From: Amanita rubescens
Lineage: Eukaryota; Basidiomycota; Agaricomycetes; Agaricales; Amanitaceae
Assembly: GCA_015039365.1 (NCBI GenBank)
Contig: WION01000029.1
Coordinates: 62,001-126,000, forward strand
Reading direction: 5' to 3'
Length of the DNA stretch: 64,000 bases
Shown here: one piece after another, positions 1 through 11,945 of the stretch
Layout: the number at the start of each line of letters is the position of its first letter
Position numbering within the stretch: the stretch's first letter is position 1
Translations under genes and position numbers: made by a program
The notes under the pieces: model-generated
Database searches by the model: none
Seen by the model: the letters and a program-made list of their open reading frames with translations, nothing else
Told to the model about the DNA's origin: nothing

Positions 1-289
1 GCGTCAAGGACCCAGTTCGTAGCGTCAATCGTATTGTAGCCTTCCAGCTTCCCAGTTTCAGGGCCACAGTTTATTCTACTTCAAAAATTCGGGAGCTCAC
101 AGCGTCGGTTGTGATACCGCAGGTGAAGCCGCCGAAGCAGCGAGTTAATGGTGAGTCATTGATCAAAAGGTGCAATACACGCCGTTATGGGCGAAGGAAT
201 TTGTACATTATAAGTACTGCCATTATTGGTATAAATTACCAGCGGGTAAAGTACTTGATTACGGCATGATAAATTTCGATTGTTTAAAG

Positions 290-1350
290 CTAGGTCAAGT
301 CGATGACCTCGTTTAAGAGGGGTGAATGTTCTCGTTTTTCAACCTTGACTTTGGTTTTCTTGGCACGTCGTGATTCAAGTTGCTTGAGCTTATCCTGCAA
401 TGCGCTGAGATTTTGCGAGAACACAGCAATATCAGCCCTCAATTCCTCTACATGTTGATCGATTTCAGGTTCGGACGAGTCCATCTCTTTCGCGTCGCTC
501 TCTGATAATTTTCTTTTGTTATTCTGTTGCGGGAGATGCAAGGGGGGCAATACCGTTTGCCTGGAGTATCCCTGATTAAAGTCAAGCAGCTTGAAATGGA
601 AATTGTGTAATAACCCACCCAGCGGACGATACCTAAAGACAAACGTCGCCAATCTGTGAACCTTCTTAGGACAAAGAATTCTCGCGTATGGTACCTCTCT
701 CAAATCGCTAAATCTGGGTAGCGATTTACAGTTACTGTGCCTTCCATGGCATCAACTAAACACGTACTGGACGCGATGGGTCCCCTATTTTCTTTGAACG
801 TTCGTGTACTTTAGCATTGGAGGTACCAGGCCAGATCAACTTGGACCTGCGGTCTTATTATTATCCACAACAGTCCAAATCGCAACTTGGATTTCCCCGA
901 GGTTTGCTACAGAAGGAATTGAGATACGCATCGTCATCTGAACGGCAGTGTTCAAGTGGAAAAGGTTTAGACGTGTGGAAAAGCCAAACCTGTGAAAGTT
1001 ATTGAGGCGAAACTGAAGTCGCGAACTGTTGTGGGCGATGTACGACAGAACGAACGGGACCATTCACTTTTGGAATCTCTGGGTAACAGATTCCCTCCGG
1101 TCAAGAACCCATCAAGTGACACTTGTCCCCCAACATCCATTGGTAGAGATTCTGTGTTGGAATACCAGACTACAAAGTTCTTATCAAATAATCAGCGAGA
1201 GCAGAAATAATGATCGGTGCACACCTTTCCAGCTTCTGATGGTATCCAACAAGAAACTTGTTTCTCATTCTCATCTACCTGAACATCGTATTCAGGCAAA
1301 TCTTCACCGTCAACCTTGATTCTGGCATGGAACGACTGAAACTTTGGCAT
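290..1350 (-). pseudogene. DUF7918 family protein, decayed copy
   Basis: This is a paralog of the neighbouring gene at 1776-2741. The start is well preserved: MPKFQSFHARIKV, then the family block CWIPSEAGK, an intron, VWYS...GQVSLDG, an intron at 989-938, and DDDAYLN. After that the frame is lost. One extra base follows DDDAYLN, so the block VANLGEIQVAIWTV reads in another frame. VHERSKK is back in the first frame. One extra G follows it (about 785-790), and about 11 bases are missing near 530 compared with the sister gene. The lysine-rich tail ending in EVIDLT is still readable up to the stop at 290. DUF7918 has no known function and is greatly expanded in Agaricomycetes. Several independent indels point to a true pseudogene rather than one sequencing error. 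Confidence 0.75.
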
Positions 1351-1643
1351 GAGAAAAAAAAATAGTTCAAAAATGGAAGTGCGTGACGCATTTGCCATTA
1401 CGCGTTACGTATCGTTGACATAAGAGCTCGAGGCAACGTATATCACAATGCGTCTTGTGATGATACTCATTGTATAGCCCTTCCAGTTGCAGATGACCAC
1501 TAGTTTATTTCATTATGAAACGTCAGAGTTAATAACAAATTACTATGCGTAGCATTGCCGATTATTCGCAAAACTATTGTTATAGTATAACTGTGGGTAG
1601 GGTACTTGGCTTATTGAATTGCAAAATTCAATTGTTCAAGGTA

Positions 1644-1775
1644 TTAGGTCAAGTCAATGACCTCGTTCAAGAGGGGTGAATGTTCACGTTTTTCGACCTT
1701 GACTTTAGTTCTCTTTGCACGACGTGATTCGAGTCGCTCGAGCTTATCCTGAAAAGTACTGAGTTTGGCCACATC
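1644..1775 (-). other. orphaned DUF7918 C-terminal tail after in-frame TAG
   Basis: Forty-three codons and a TAA follow the TAG of the upstream gene in the same frame. They encode a coiled-coil-like lysine/arginine-rich tail ending in SPLLNEVIDLT, almost identical to the end of the copy at 290. Either the tail is lost from the protein or it is reached by stop-codon readthrough. Confidence 0.6.
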
Positions 1776-2741
1776 CTAAAAGAATACAAAAATACAAGCC
1801 TTTAACTCCTTTACTTGTCGTTCGATTTCATCCTCATCGAACAATTCTCTCTCTTCCGTATCACTCTCCGGTGACTTTCTTTTGTTATTCTGTTGCGGAA
1901 GCGCCATGGGAGATGGAAGGGGTGCAATGCCGTTTGCTTGGAGTATCCCTGATTCAAAGTCAAACAGCTTAGAAATGGAAATTGTGTAACAACCCACCTA
2001 GTGGACGATACCTAAAGATAAACGTCGCCAATCTGTTAACTTTCGTCGCGGAACGCACGTTTTGCCGCGGTATCTCTTTCAGGTCACCAAATCTGAAACA
2101 ATTTGCATTGTTCACTCTCCATTAATCAAGAAAATACCTACTGTACGCGATGAGTTCCTACCTTCTTTGAACGCTCGTGTACTTTTACATTGGACGTAGC
2201 AACGGGGTCGATTGATTGTGTATTCCCGGGCTCCTTTTTATTAGTATCCGCGATAGTCCAAATCTCTGCCTTGATCTCCCCAAGGCTTGCTACAGCGGCA
2301 TTGAGATACGCATCATCATCTGAATACCTAGTGTTAAACGATAAGACGGATGGACGTGGGGGAGAGGCGAACCGGTAAAAGTTATTGTAGAAAAACGGAA
2401 ATTACGAGCTGTTGTGGATGATGTGATATAATTGCAGTGGACCACTCCTTTCTTCCAGCCTTTAGCACTACTGGTTCCTCCAACTCCAAACCCGTCAAGT
2501 GACACGTATCCACCAGTATCCATTACGGGTTCTTCATTAGCCCAGCAGACTGAAAAGCACTGACTAGACTGTAAGAGAGCGCATATATGAACCTCGGACC
2601 AGCCTGAGTGTTTACCTTTCCAGCTTCTGAGGGAACCCAACACGAGACTTGCTTCTCATTCTCATCTACCTGAACATCATATTCGGGCAAGGCCTTATCG
2701 TCGACCTTGATACTTGCGTGGAACGTCTTGAACCTTGGCAT
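1776..2741 (-). CDS. DUF7918 domain-containing protein
   Basis: The spliced product is 252 residues from exons 2741-2616, 2559-2373, 2319-2142, 2092-1998 and 1948-1776; every junction keeps phase and has GT/AG ends. The family signatures appear in order: EYDVQVDENEKQVSCWVPS near the start, VCWANEE, MDTGGYVSLDG, FRFSTITFTDDDAYLN, VASLGEIKAEIW, VHERSKK, GTHRVQFGDL, FRYRPLGILQANGIAP, then a charged tail. Function is unknown for the whole family. The frame stops at a TAG (1778-1776), but the same frame continues for 43 more sense codons that match the tail of the upstream copy, so this protein seems to have lost its C-terminus recently. It lies in tandem with the decayed copy on the same strand. 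Confidence 0.82.
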
Positions 2742-4037
2742 GTATGCTGGATATGGTTAAAAGATCCACAGAGGTAATTTTGTGGCAATCGGTAACGCGA
2801 CGCATCAATGTGACGGGACTCATCCACGTGGCACACGTACTTATATATTAGTCATTAGTAAGTTCCAGCTTCGGTCCATCCTCTCATGGTAGAGGGTGGC
2901 CATCTATTTATTTAACTGAAAATTCCTAGCTACGGGTTTGTATCTGGAGAAAGCTGTCTCCACTGCTCCTGAAGGAGATATGGGAGTAATATGCGCCATA
3001 CGGCGAAAGGAACAGATCTCTGGCTTCAACATTTCACAGCATGGCTGTTGATCCATACCAATATACTTCCACTGGAATGATTCGATATGCACGTACGTCA
3101 CTGATAAGATTCTAGAAATCGATTCGAACAATGTCGGTGACAGGCTCACTTGGTATCTTGATGCACACAGTAAATTGCTATGGATACACAGCAGATGTGC
3201 CAGTGATCGTAGTCAGCGGAAAAGAACGAGCAATAAAGTTGGCCCATGAGATAACGCGGACGGAGCAAACATACCAATCGTTAAGAACAAGCGATGGGTG
3301 GACTCGTCGAAAATTTAATCCAAATATGAGAGCTCTTTGTACAAAGATAGCGGTCACCACGGCGAGGAAAGCCGTTGGTCAACACAGCACGTTCGCTTAG
3401 CGAGTACAGCATACACCCCTTGAACGAGTATGATGGCCAGTGGTGAGTCCCAATTCTAGACAATTGTACGTAAAAGAGCGTGTATGCCGCATTATTTCTT
3501 ACACAGCAACACTTCAGTAGCACTTTTGAGCGAGATGGCCGAACGATGACCCAGAAATGACGGAAACGCCTGCAGGCTCACGAGATCGTCGACGATCTCA
3601 CAGGAATTGAGGCTTCCATTTCGTACAGCTTATCGCTACTGGTCCTGGCCGCGCACTCTGAAAACCATTCGTGAACAGCCGTGGGTAGGGTGGTTCCCAA
3701 AAGTAACGGTACGTTATCTCTATTTGGGATCGCAAATTAGTAATAAACTAGAAAGCCTACCCACGATATGAACAAGCTGTGGTGCCGCAGCCTTCTAGAT
3801 CTGAGGGAGCATATGGCGCGTCGGGAACGTCAATCAATGTACGTACGCTATCCAGATGTGAGCCACAGCAAAAAATGTGAGGGTCGCATCCGAAAAGTAT
3901 AGTATATCTACTGGCAGATTTGTATCAATGTCAAGCCGATGTGATTTGCAAGTTATTGTACAAGTAGTATACATCTCATAAGGGCGTATTGAGTTGGGGG
4001 ATTGAAGAGCGGTCAATAAAGGCGTTGCAATATAGAT
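2742..4037. other. intergenic, no gene seen
   Basis: Only short open frames without splice-consistent extension or a recognisable domain. No repeat or RNA gene was seen. Confidence 0.5.
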
Positions 4038-5070
4038 TTAATTGTTTCCCGGTCCGTATTTGCACGTTGAATTATGACGTTTGATCGTTCTTGGCGCTGA
4101 CGCTTCGTATACGCATCCAAAAGCTTTGTACGCGCATTTGTAAGGCCGAAGACCCAGGTGTGCATTCATGTGATCTACATGTCTCCATGTCAGCCGGGGT
4201 GAAATATCTTATCAGTGAGTACGAACACTCGCGATTATGCAGAGACGTGAAGTCGGAAGGACATCCAGGAAATGGACAGGGGTGCACCCCTCGTTTCGTT
4301 CGCCTTCTATTCGACGCCATGCGCATCAATGGGCTTCCAACAGACTTTATTCCCGGGCTATACATGGTCTCCAAGTACGTCGGCGGTTGAAGTGAAACAG
4401 TATCACTGGGGCACAGTGTGGCGTCCGTGCTTGCCGAGTTCAACGACGGCGGGAAACCGCTGCGGAAATATCCAGTATCAAGAGTTAGGTAAGGTAGCTG
4501 AGCCGGCGATGCATTGCCTAGATCAGGATTTAAAGCTATCGTCAAATTTTCCGTGAGGGCACCCACTAGGTAGACTGTGAATGGATCGAGGATAATTCTT
4601 GCCAAGTGGCGGATCAGGATTGGCGAGGTATGAAGCCTCGCTTGCCACTCTTGTTACACCTGAGCGAACTGAAAGTTTGCGCGGGTTGAAAACCGCCCGG
4701 TATTCATAGTCCACTATAGAGGACTGAGTAGGAACGCAGGAGGCATACAGACCGAAGGGGAGGTTGGATCCCTGGTCAATATACGAGTTTCTATTGTCTT
4801 CAGCGGGGAAAGGTATTCTTTCGAGATGCGGGAGACAAAGCCCCGTATTACAGGTGCAGTCCACGCCGCTACGACGACGGGTAAGCATAGAGAGGCGGAG
4901 CATGACGCGTCCACATACAATTCCATAGGTGAAGAAGTCATCCGGCTGGTACAAGGCGATATCTGCTAGGTGAAGCACTTTTATACCTGATGGTCATAGA
5001 ATGGATACTGCTGTGAATGGCGTGTGAAGGAAACAGCAGCAGCAAGATATGGCGTCCGAGTGCCATGTCC
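4038..5070 (-). pseudogene. C2H2 zinc-finger protein, probably damaged 5' part
   Basis: The 3' half is sound. An exon carries SNRRRTKRG followed by the start of a finger (C-X4-C), an intron at 4226-4175 with GT/AG ends splits the finger, and the last exon (4174-4038) supplies H-X3-H, a linker LGLRPYKC, and a second finger C-X6-C-X12-H-X3-C. This matches the two downstream paralogs, including intron place and phase. The 5' part aligns with the paralog at 6977-8060 (block LYVDAS against SYVDVP), but two bases are missing near 4950, which breaks the frame unless an unrecognised intron compensates. The first exon was not found. Likely a DNA-binding protein by family. It could be a pseudogene or a gene with unusual splicing. 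Confidence 0.55.
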
Positions 5071-6976
5071 CTGTAGCTGTATCAACAGCACACACAGCGA
5101 CCAGTTTTCGGCATGGATGACCCCTGATTAGTCTTGAATTTAATAGGTGATGAGATCGATGGCGCAACAGACCCTGCGATGAAACCAAAGTCAATATACT
5201 ATTAGGTTCAGAGCCGAAAGAATACCGGCATAATTTACAAGCGCAGATCTGGGGTGCGAGGGGTGCAAAACCGCTCGCCTGACTACGGCTGATGCAGGCT
5301 CAAACTAACCGGAAAGCTCAGTGTGTACGATGTCTAAAAGAATTTACAATCTCGTCAGATCTTTTACGCTGTCATCGGAGAGCTGAATACGGTACCTCTA
5401 GATCACCAAATCTAGGTAATAACATACACTGCTGTGACCTCCACCCAAATATGTGCTGCTGCTGTTGTAGATGAAGAATCCCAATTTTCTGCGAGTACCC
5501 ATGTACTTCGAATTAGAATCATCAGGGTTGAGGTCAATCCGGCATGGCCCATCTTGTCCCCGGGGGGGAAGTAATCAGAGGACAAGTATGATGACTGTTT
5601 GACGGCCAAAACTGGCTAGCATTGTTTCGAATTTGCAAAGAAAAAGGACAAAAGTTATAAACGCACTTCCTGAGGGTGAATGAGGCCCGTCGAACATCCC
5701 CGGACTTGAAATTGGAGTATCATTGTCTGATTGCCCCCGACTCCTCAGCTAAATTATCATCAGCTTTTTTGCGTTGGACACTCATGCGGTTGCGTTGACT
5801 CGCACGCCGAGATTGTCTAACACTCCATCCTTGACTAGTTTCAGGACACCTGCCACGGGGTTCCAATCATCTGAATGGGATGAGAGAAGGGGGGGTGATG
5901 GGATGAAAAAGAGTCTGAAGGGCGCCAGGGCAGTTCGCCAGTTTATCTGCCAGCGGCGAGCGTCTGGACAGCAATTCAACAAGGGAATTTCCTAATCCAG
6001 TCATTAATAGTTCCTGTGAATGTGCCAGGTAAAGTTCAACATTAGAGACTTACGGGTTATGGGTAAACAGCCTGGGAGCCCAACTTGACAGATCCAATCC
6101 TTTGGGTTTGGGGGCTATACATTATCAGAGGAACGGGTAAAGAAGACAGTATTGACTGGCAGCCTCAGCTCATACCAAATGCCATGTCAAGTATAATCCG
6201 ATCGGCTTGTGAAGCGGGTGTGAGAAAGGGGAGGAGGGCCAGAGGCACGCACGCTGATTTAGGCGCGCCCTCGATGAATACATTGTGTCCCTGCAGTCAG
6301 CTGGTTAAGTACATGTAAAGGCAGAGCTAAAGGGTCCAAACCCCACATTAAGAGAAGGTAAAGTAAAGGGTCTGAGCCCCAGTGTGAATGAGAAAAGCAC
6401 ATCAGGTGGGCGGGAGGGTGGCTCGCGCCGACTCAAGTTATGCTGGACAGAGCGGAGGAGGTATTAGACACGGTAGCTCTGCTCATTCCTTCCACTCGAC
6501 TGGTTATCATCGATCAAGGGTCATGTGGTCATTGTGCGACAAGACGAGGTGGATGGCTCATTGAACAGGGGAGTTGGGTGAGCGCCAGGTGGTGTGACAT
6601 CGGATCTAGAGCAGTAAACAGATAAGGAAAAGGTGTTCGAAACTGGCGCGTTGAGATCGGTTTATGAGAAAGTAGCCGCAATGGCGCATGCCAACGCGAC
6701 GGCGCGCGAGGTAGGAACGGAAAGACTTTTACGTTCCCAGACCTATACTTTCACCGTGACTCGGAACCGAACATCAAAAATTAAAAATAAATTTATTGGA
6801 TATGACAGTGCGAGTCAATTAACCCGCATTATCCGTCATTGAGGTTCCTAACCTCAGCACTGGTATTAATACACGTATTTTAAATGAGGTGGGATTTTCC
6901 TAGATCACTTTATAGTGATCGTACTAATAATACACATTAATCTCTCCATACAGGTACGCCGCGTCCGTGTTACCGT
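5071..6976. other. intergenic with a short DUF7918 relic
   Basis: No gene was recognised. About 40 bases near 5385-5425 (minus strand) resemble the FGDL...VPY exon of the DUF7918 genes. Near 6328-6385 a short motif (AAAGGGTC followed by a purine-rich stretch and CCCCA) occurs twice in direct order. The rest holds only short frames without support. Confidence 0.4.
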
Positions 6977-8060
6977 TCAATTTGATTGGACTTTAACTTT
7001 ACAAGTCAAACTGTGACGCGTCGCAGTTCTGGGCGCCGCTGCACGATACTTGCAGCCCTGTTCGTAGTACTTGCAGGGGTAATTCAGTTCGCCCTTGTGT
7101 TTGCTATCGTAGTGATCTGCATGTTCAATGTCAGCCAGAAGATATGAGATCAGTAGATAAATACGAACAGCGGAGGTTATGCGAAGATGTGAAAGCAGCA
7201 CCACAAGCAGTGCAAAAGTGCGAAAGAACGTTTTTCCGCCTCCTGTTCGCTGCCTCGCGAACAGCGGGGCTCACAACGTGCTGAGTTGAAGGGACGTATT
7301 TCTGCGGAGATGGCGGAAGTGAGGCCGGCACATATTGTTCAATGGCGCTCAGGCACACGGTAGTGTCCGTGCTGGCTGAAGGCAATGATGGCGCAACTTG
7401 ATGTCCGATTCCGGAAACATCAATGGTCAGGCCACGGCGTGGCTGGCCTGGCACTGCGTCGCCTAGATATGCGGAGTAATGGCCATGATTGAACGCCCCG
7501 GGATGGTTCCCATCAGGCACGCGGTACGTCGTGGGGTGTGGTGGATATTGGGATTGGGGGTCAAGTAGATACGGTCCTTCCACGCTTGTACCGGATTGTG
7601 GATCAGAAGTTGGGGGTTGGTACGAGTTGAAATCATCGTAGCCTATCGGTGGTGGACTAAATGGGGATCCAAAAAATTAAAGGAGGCGCACTCACCCAAG
7701 AAGTTGCTGGATCTCGGGTCGATACACGGCGGCCTTTCGACTTCTGTTGACGGGCCCCCACCTGTAAGAAAATCACGACGATCGGCGTCGGGGAAGCTGC
7801 CTTGGACATGTGCGAGGCAAAACCATGCATTGCAGGTAGCACACATGTCTTCCATGGCGCGTATTGGGCTAGTAAGGACGGATGAGCATAGTGTGGTGAG
7901 GATGGTACGTCCACATACGAATTCAAAGTATTTGAATAGACACCCTGCTGAAACAGGGCTAAAAGTCCATCTGCTTCGCGAAACAACTCTTATGTACAAC
8001 GGGTGGCCATAGGCTGTTGGCGTGCGAAGGAACAGCAGGAGATGGCGTCGTGACAGCCCA
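6977..8060 (-). CDS. C2H2 zinc-finger protein, middle paralog; first exon unresolved
   Basis: The C-terminus is clear. ANRRRKN precedes finger 1, C-X2-C-X12-H-X4-H, which is split by an intron at 7168-7117. Finger 2 is C-X6-C-X12-H-X3-C, ending at the stop at 6977. Upstream exons can be joined in phase: one ending at 7696 joins one starting at 7656 (LLGPPPIGYDDFNSY), and further exons begin after acceptors near 7939 and 8061. The region before the fingers is rich in Pro, Ser and Tyr and probably disordered. The start codon could not be fixed. It sits between two paralogs on the same strand. Expected to be a nuclear DNA-binding protein by family; target unknown. Confidence 0.65.
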
Positions 8061-8431
8061 CTGTAGCCTTCACAGCAAATACAGCGGCCCAAGGAGGTGA
8101 ATAACCATTAAATGTCGTACAGTCTTCTATAAACGACAAGGCCGATTACCGATTGTGTGACAGATGCTGTCGTCGACGTTAAAAATACTGTTTAAACATA
8201 TTAGCTTCAAAGACTGAGAAAAATACCGGAATAACACACAGTTCACAAATAGCATATACGCTTCCAAATAACTCATATTAGAGGGAAAATTGTTATAATG
8301 TGATGTGCGTGAAAAACAGGAATCCGTTAAATGACAGTGATAGCAGCAAAATAAAACGGGGTATAGATGATGCTTGGAGGTATATGATCGTGAGCTGTGG
8401 TGTAGTCCTGAAATAATTATCATCATTCAGT

Positions 8432-10195
8432 TCAACACAGTTCAGGCAGGTCGTCCGGCTGTCTAGATTCATCGGGCAGCCCCAGGTCCTGAGCATCCTT
8501 GGTCTCGTCGGTTTCTCCCACTCGACCCTTTCTCTTTTTGCAAACCTTTAGATGTCGCTTCAAAACGTGACCAGTTGTGAATCCCTTTCCGCAATCCTCG
8601 CAGAGCCAGTCCTTTATGTTGAAATGTGACTTCATATGGTCTTAAAAGAGATCAATGTTCGACAATGGCGTAATCAAAGGGCAGAAAAGTACGTACTTTT
8701 CACGTTGTGTTTCGTAGTAAGTGCCCTTTGGCAAACATTACAGATATGTTTAGCCTCGTTCTTCCGTCGTTTGTTGCTAGCCTCATCGAGCTTCTCAGAT
8801 CCAACTTTCCTTGGAGTAAGACGGGGAACACTTGACAGATCCCCAAAATCGTAGGTATTCGAGTTCATGACCAGAATAGATGCTGAAGATGGGACAAGAT
8901 TGTGTGAGCTGGAAGATGCTTCACTATTGGTTCCGATTATCGGCGTTCCGGGATATGAACCGGAGTCTGAGAGCGGCGTGGGATGCCGTGACAAGGGCAG
9001 ATCAGGGCGGAGATAAGGTTCTCCGCCTCCGACATCGTGGCCTCCAATGGCAGACGAGAAGCTTTCTTGTGATGTGTTTGACAAGTTATATGGACTAGAT
9101 CTCCTAGATCCTCTAGACACAGAACGACTTCTGACTCTTGTTTCACGTCTTCCCCGATAAGCTGGCATTTGTGCCGTCTCTGGCGATAAAAGGTCGTCTG
9201 AATGGGAGCGATAATGACCACTGGTATCGGTATGGATTTGAGGTTGTAGCGTTTCTCCGATGGGTGCTTGCATTAACAAAGAGTTGGTCGGGAAATTCGG
9301 TTCTGAGAGCATGGTCCGGTGCCCGATATGTCTTGCGTTCGAAAGTTGGTTTGGCGGATGAGGTGATAATGTCTCTTGTTCTGCAAAGGGGCCAACACAG
9401 GCTTCAGGTTCATAACCATCGGAAATGGCAATTGCGCCTGAAGTTGGAAAATACTCGCACGAACCATTGTATAATGCGTGTCTACCCTGAAAACCGAAGA
9501 GATCACCAGGTGATATAGTAGGATTTGGACCAACGTCGCTTAATCTTCGTGGTCGCGGGCTGGGGGGTAGTTCTTGGAGATGGATATTGCCGAGGGAATC
9601 TGTCAGTGGCGTCGATGGGTATGGCGAGCCAGATGTATATGACGAATCGGACATTGCGCCTGGAGATGGACAATCAATGCCGAGAAAATCGTCGTCGAGA
9701 TATCCTTGGGTCTGATGTCAGATATACTATCAGACATCGGGTTCTGGGACACTCACCGTCAGACAACTGTGGCGAATGTGGGCTCCCTGGCTGCGAACGG
9801 TAATGGGTAAAGTTGAGGTTTGTATCCAAGAAGAGGGCGGCTGCTCCTGCAGACAAAATGGTGAGACCTGGGATACGACGGTGGGAGGACGGAACTTGCC
9901 AGAGAAGGAAAGCTCTTGGCTCACATTGACATGTTCGGCAGAGTTGTTAGAGACTAAGTTGAAGATCAATATAGCATTGGTCGACAACTAGATACTTACA
10001 GTTGTAGGAAAAGTCGGCAAGCAGATCATCCTCCGCGTTGAATCCTGTGCTATCGAAATAGTGGGAGTTTGCGATCGATTGTAGTGCATGAGCTGTAAAG
10101 GTGGAACTGGAGAAGTCTTGCTCATCGCCGAGTTGTTGATTATCATCCTCCGGAGGTTCAATAAGAATGCTTGGGGCTTCAAAGGGTGAATCCAT
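8432..10195 (-). CDS. C2H2 zinc-finger protein (538 aa)
   Basis: Exons 10195-10000, 9953-9757, 9711-8697 and 8640-8432 join in phase to 538 residues. The first 440 residues are low-complexity, rich in Ser, Pro and Gly, with acidic patches near the N-terminus (EPPEDD, FNAEDDLLADF) that could act as an activation region. NKRRKNEAKHIC leads into finger 1 (Cys455, Cys458, His471, His475), and a second finger of C2HC type follows (Cys483, Cys486, His499, Cys503). The tail is acidic. The last intron falls inside finger 1 just before the first histidine, exactly as in the two downstream paralogs. Likely a sequence-specific transcription factor; target genes unknown. Confidence 0.85.
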
Positions 10196-11006
10196 TGTTG
10201 GGCGGATGATTCTGGATGACTTCGAACCAAGGAGGGTTTAAAATGGATGATAGAAAAGCTGTTGAGAGGAACCTTTTCCGGAAGCGTGTATGAAACGAGG
10301 AAGTCTGAATGGACGCTGGGAAACTGCTGAAAATGAGAGGGTCCACCTGTTCATTCTCGCTCACGGAACCCAAGGCTGTGCTCCATCGCGATCATTGCCT
10401 TTTTAGGTTAGCGACCTTGTTCCTCTTAGACAAGATACGAATTTCTTGCTTTTAATGCAGAATAACAGACTTGCTCACTTAGAAACGCAGAACAACTCAG
10501 TTCGTGCCACAATTATTACCTGTACAATTAGCTGATATTCGGAGTGGACCAGATCCGGGTGTGCCGCCACGTTCCCGCACGCGTCTCACACGTGCTCAGC
10601 CCACCTGTGCTGGCGGTCCTTGTGCGCTCAGCCGCCAGCCGCTGGGCATCTTTACTTCACCATTTATCCATAATCATTGACTGGCATAGCCCGCTTCACC
10701 CGATCCGTCCTTATCGTCATGCACGGTATTTGGTCACTTGTTTGTCCCGTGGATGGCACGCAATGCCATGGACCGCATGCTACCAGACACGTTGATAGCT
10801 TCCCGTAATCCGATATCTGGGGATGCGGGCACTGGTAATGGCGATAATGCCGCTTCGCCACAGAAGTGGGGAATCGGGGATGCGGGACGAACTTAGCTTC
10901 AGGCAACTCCCATAAGAGGGTGACAAACCCGAATATAACAATTGGCCAAGAAAGCAGCGAATTACTCTCAACAAAGGACACGAGTAAGTCAACCAATACA
11001 TTAACA
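10196..11006. other. intergenic, no gene seen
   Basis: Holds the upstream region of the zinc-finger gene and the 3' flank of the DUF427 gene. Short open frames on both strands lack support. Confidence 0.5.
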
Positions 11007-11905
11007 TTAGTTCCACACGGGACGTGGCTGTTTTTGCCCATCGATCCAAACATCTACCTTCTCGTCATAGAATGCAACATATCCCCTGATGGCAGCACAT
11101 TCCGGCAAAGCCGTTTTATACCACCAAACCACGTTCTCGTTCTTTTCCTGTGCTTTCGGAAGCCTAACGTGGTAATAATTCGCCTCTCCCTGGAAATATG
11201 TTCAGTTGTGCCTATGCTAACCGTGATTAAGTACAACTTACTTTGTAGGGGCATTTGGTCGTTAGATCCGAGACCTCGAATAATTCGAGACGACAGTCCA
11301 CCTTGGGGATGTATGTGCGTATAGGCAACATTGTTTCGTAGAGAAAGCGGGGCGCGCGTGTGTTCGCTACCTCAATCCCGTTGATCTCTACGCGTACGTG
11401 CCGCGTTGATTGCAATACGTCAATTCGCTAATGCGATGCATGAGAAGAAAAGCTAAATTGACGAGTATAATTGGAAAACCTTATACGGGTCTTTTGGATG
11501 CACAAACACTTCTTCGTCTTCTTCAAACCAGTGGTCCATGGCTCCAAATTGTACCGTAAACAATCCTTTCAGATCTCCTTTACGATACAGGGTAAGGCTG
11601 CTTGACGCCTTCTTTCCGCCGACGTCGATATCATATACAGCTTTTTCTGTAGTTTCATCTACAACTTTTACGCCGCTTTTCGGCAGCTCTTCTTCGATGA
11701 AGAAATAGTTTGGGTAATACTTTTTTTCCCAGCTGTCAGTATACATCAACGAGGGCTTGGGCGCTACGGGGAGGCTGTGAACTTACACGAGTTTCGCCGC
11801 CCTTGTGTTAATGAAACATTCGCCGCCAAAGTATGCCCTCACGCGTCGCGGATACTCCTCAATGTGTGGGATTGTAAAAAATGCAGAGTTTGGAGAGAAC
11901 GCCAT
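11007..11905 (-). CDS. DUF427 domain-containing protein (two DUF427 units)
   Basis: Exons 11905-11787, 11732-11480, 11427-11242 and 11189-11007 give 246 residues with all junctions in phase. The protein has two repeats of the DUF427 beta-fold. The first contains RRVRAYFGGE, KLVWEKKYYPNYFF, DVGGKKASSS and VHPKDPY. The second contains RHVRVEINGIEVANT, FLYETMLPIRTYIP, TKCPYKGEANYY, ALPECAAIRGYVAFYDEKV and ends in a proline-rich GQKQPRP. This double arrangement is usual in basidiomycetes. The biochemical role is not known. The start is chosen because the first exon follows a TATA box by about 30 bases and contains no earlier in-frame ATG. The gene appears intact. Confidence 0.88.
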
Positions 11906-11934
11906 TCGTCCCTAAGCCCTCTGTTTCACAATGC

Positions 11935-11941
11935 CTTTATA
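11935..11941 (-). promoter_or_regulatory. TATA box of DUF427 gene
   Basis: TATAAAG on the minus strand, about 30 bases before the ATG at 11905. Confidence 0.5.
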
Positions 11942-11945
11942 CGCC

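Noticed and set aside
3520..3600. tRNA-like string GAGATGGCCGAACGATGA
   Set aside because: It resembles the D-arm of a Leu/Ser tRNA, but no acceptor stem, anticodon arm or T-arm follows.
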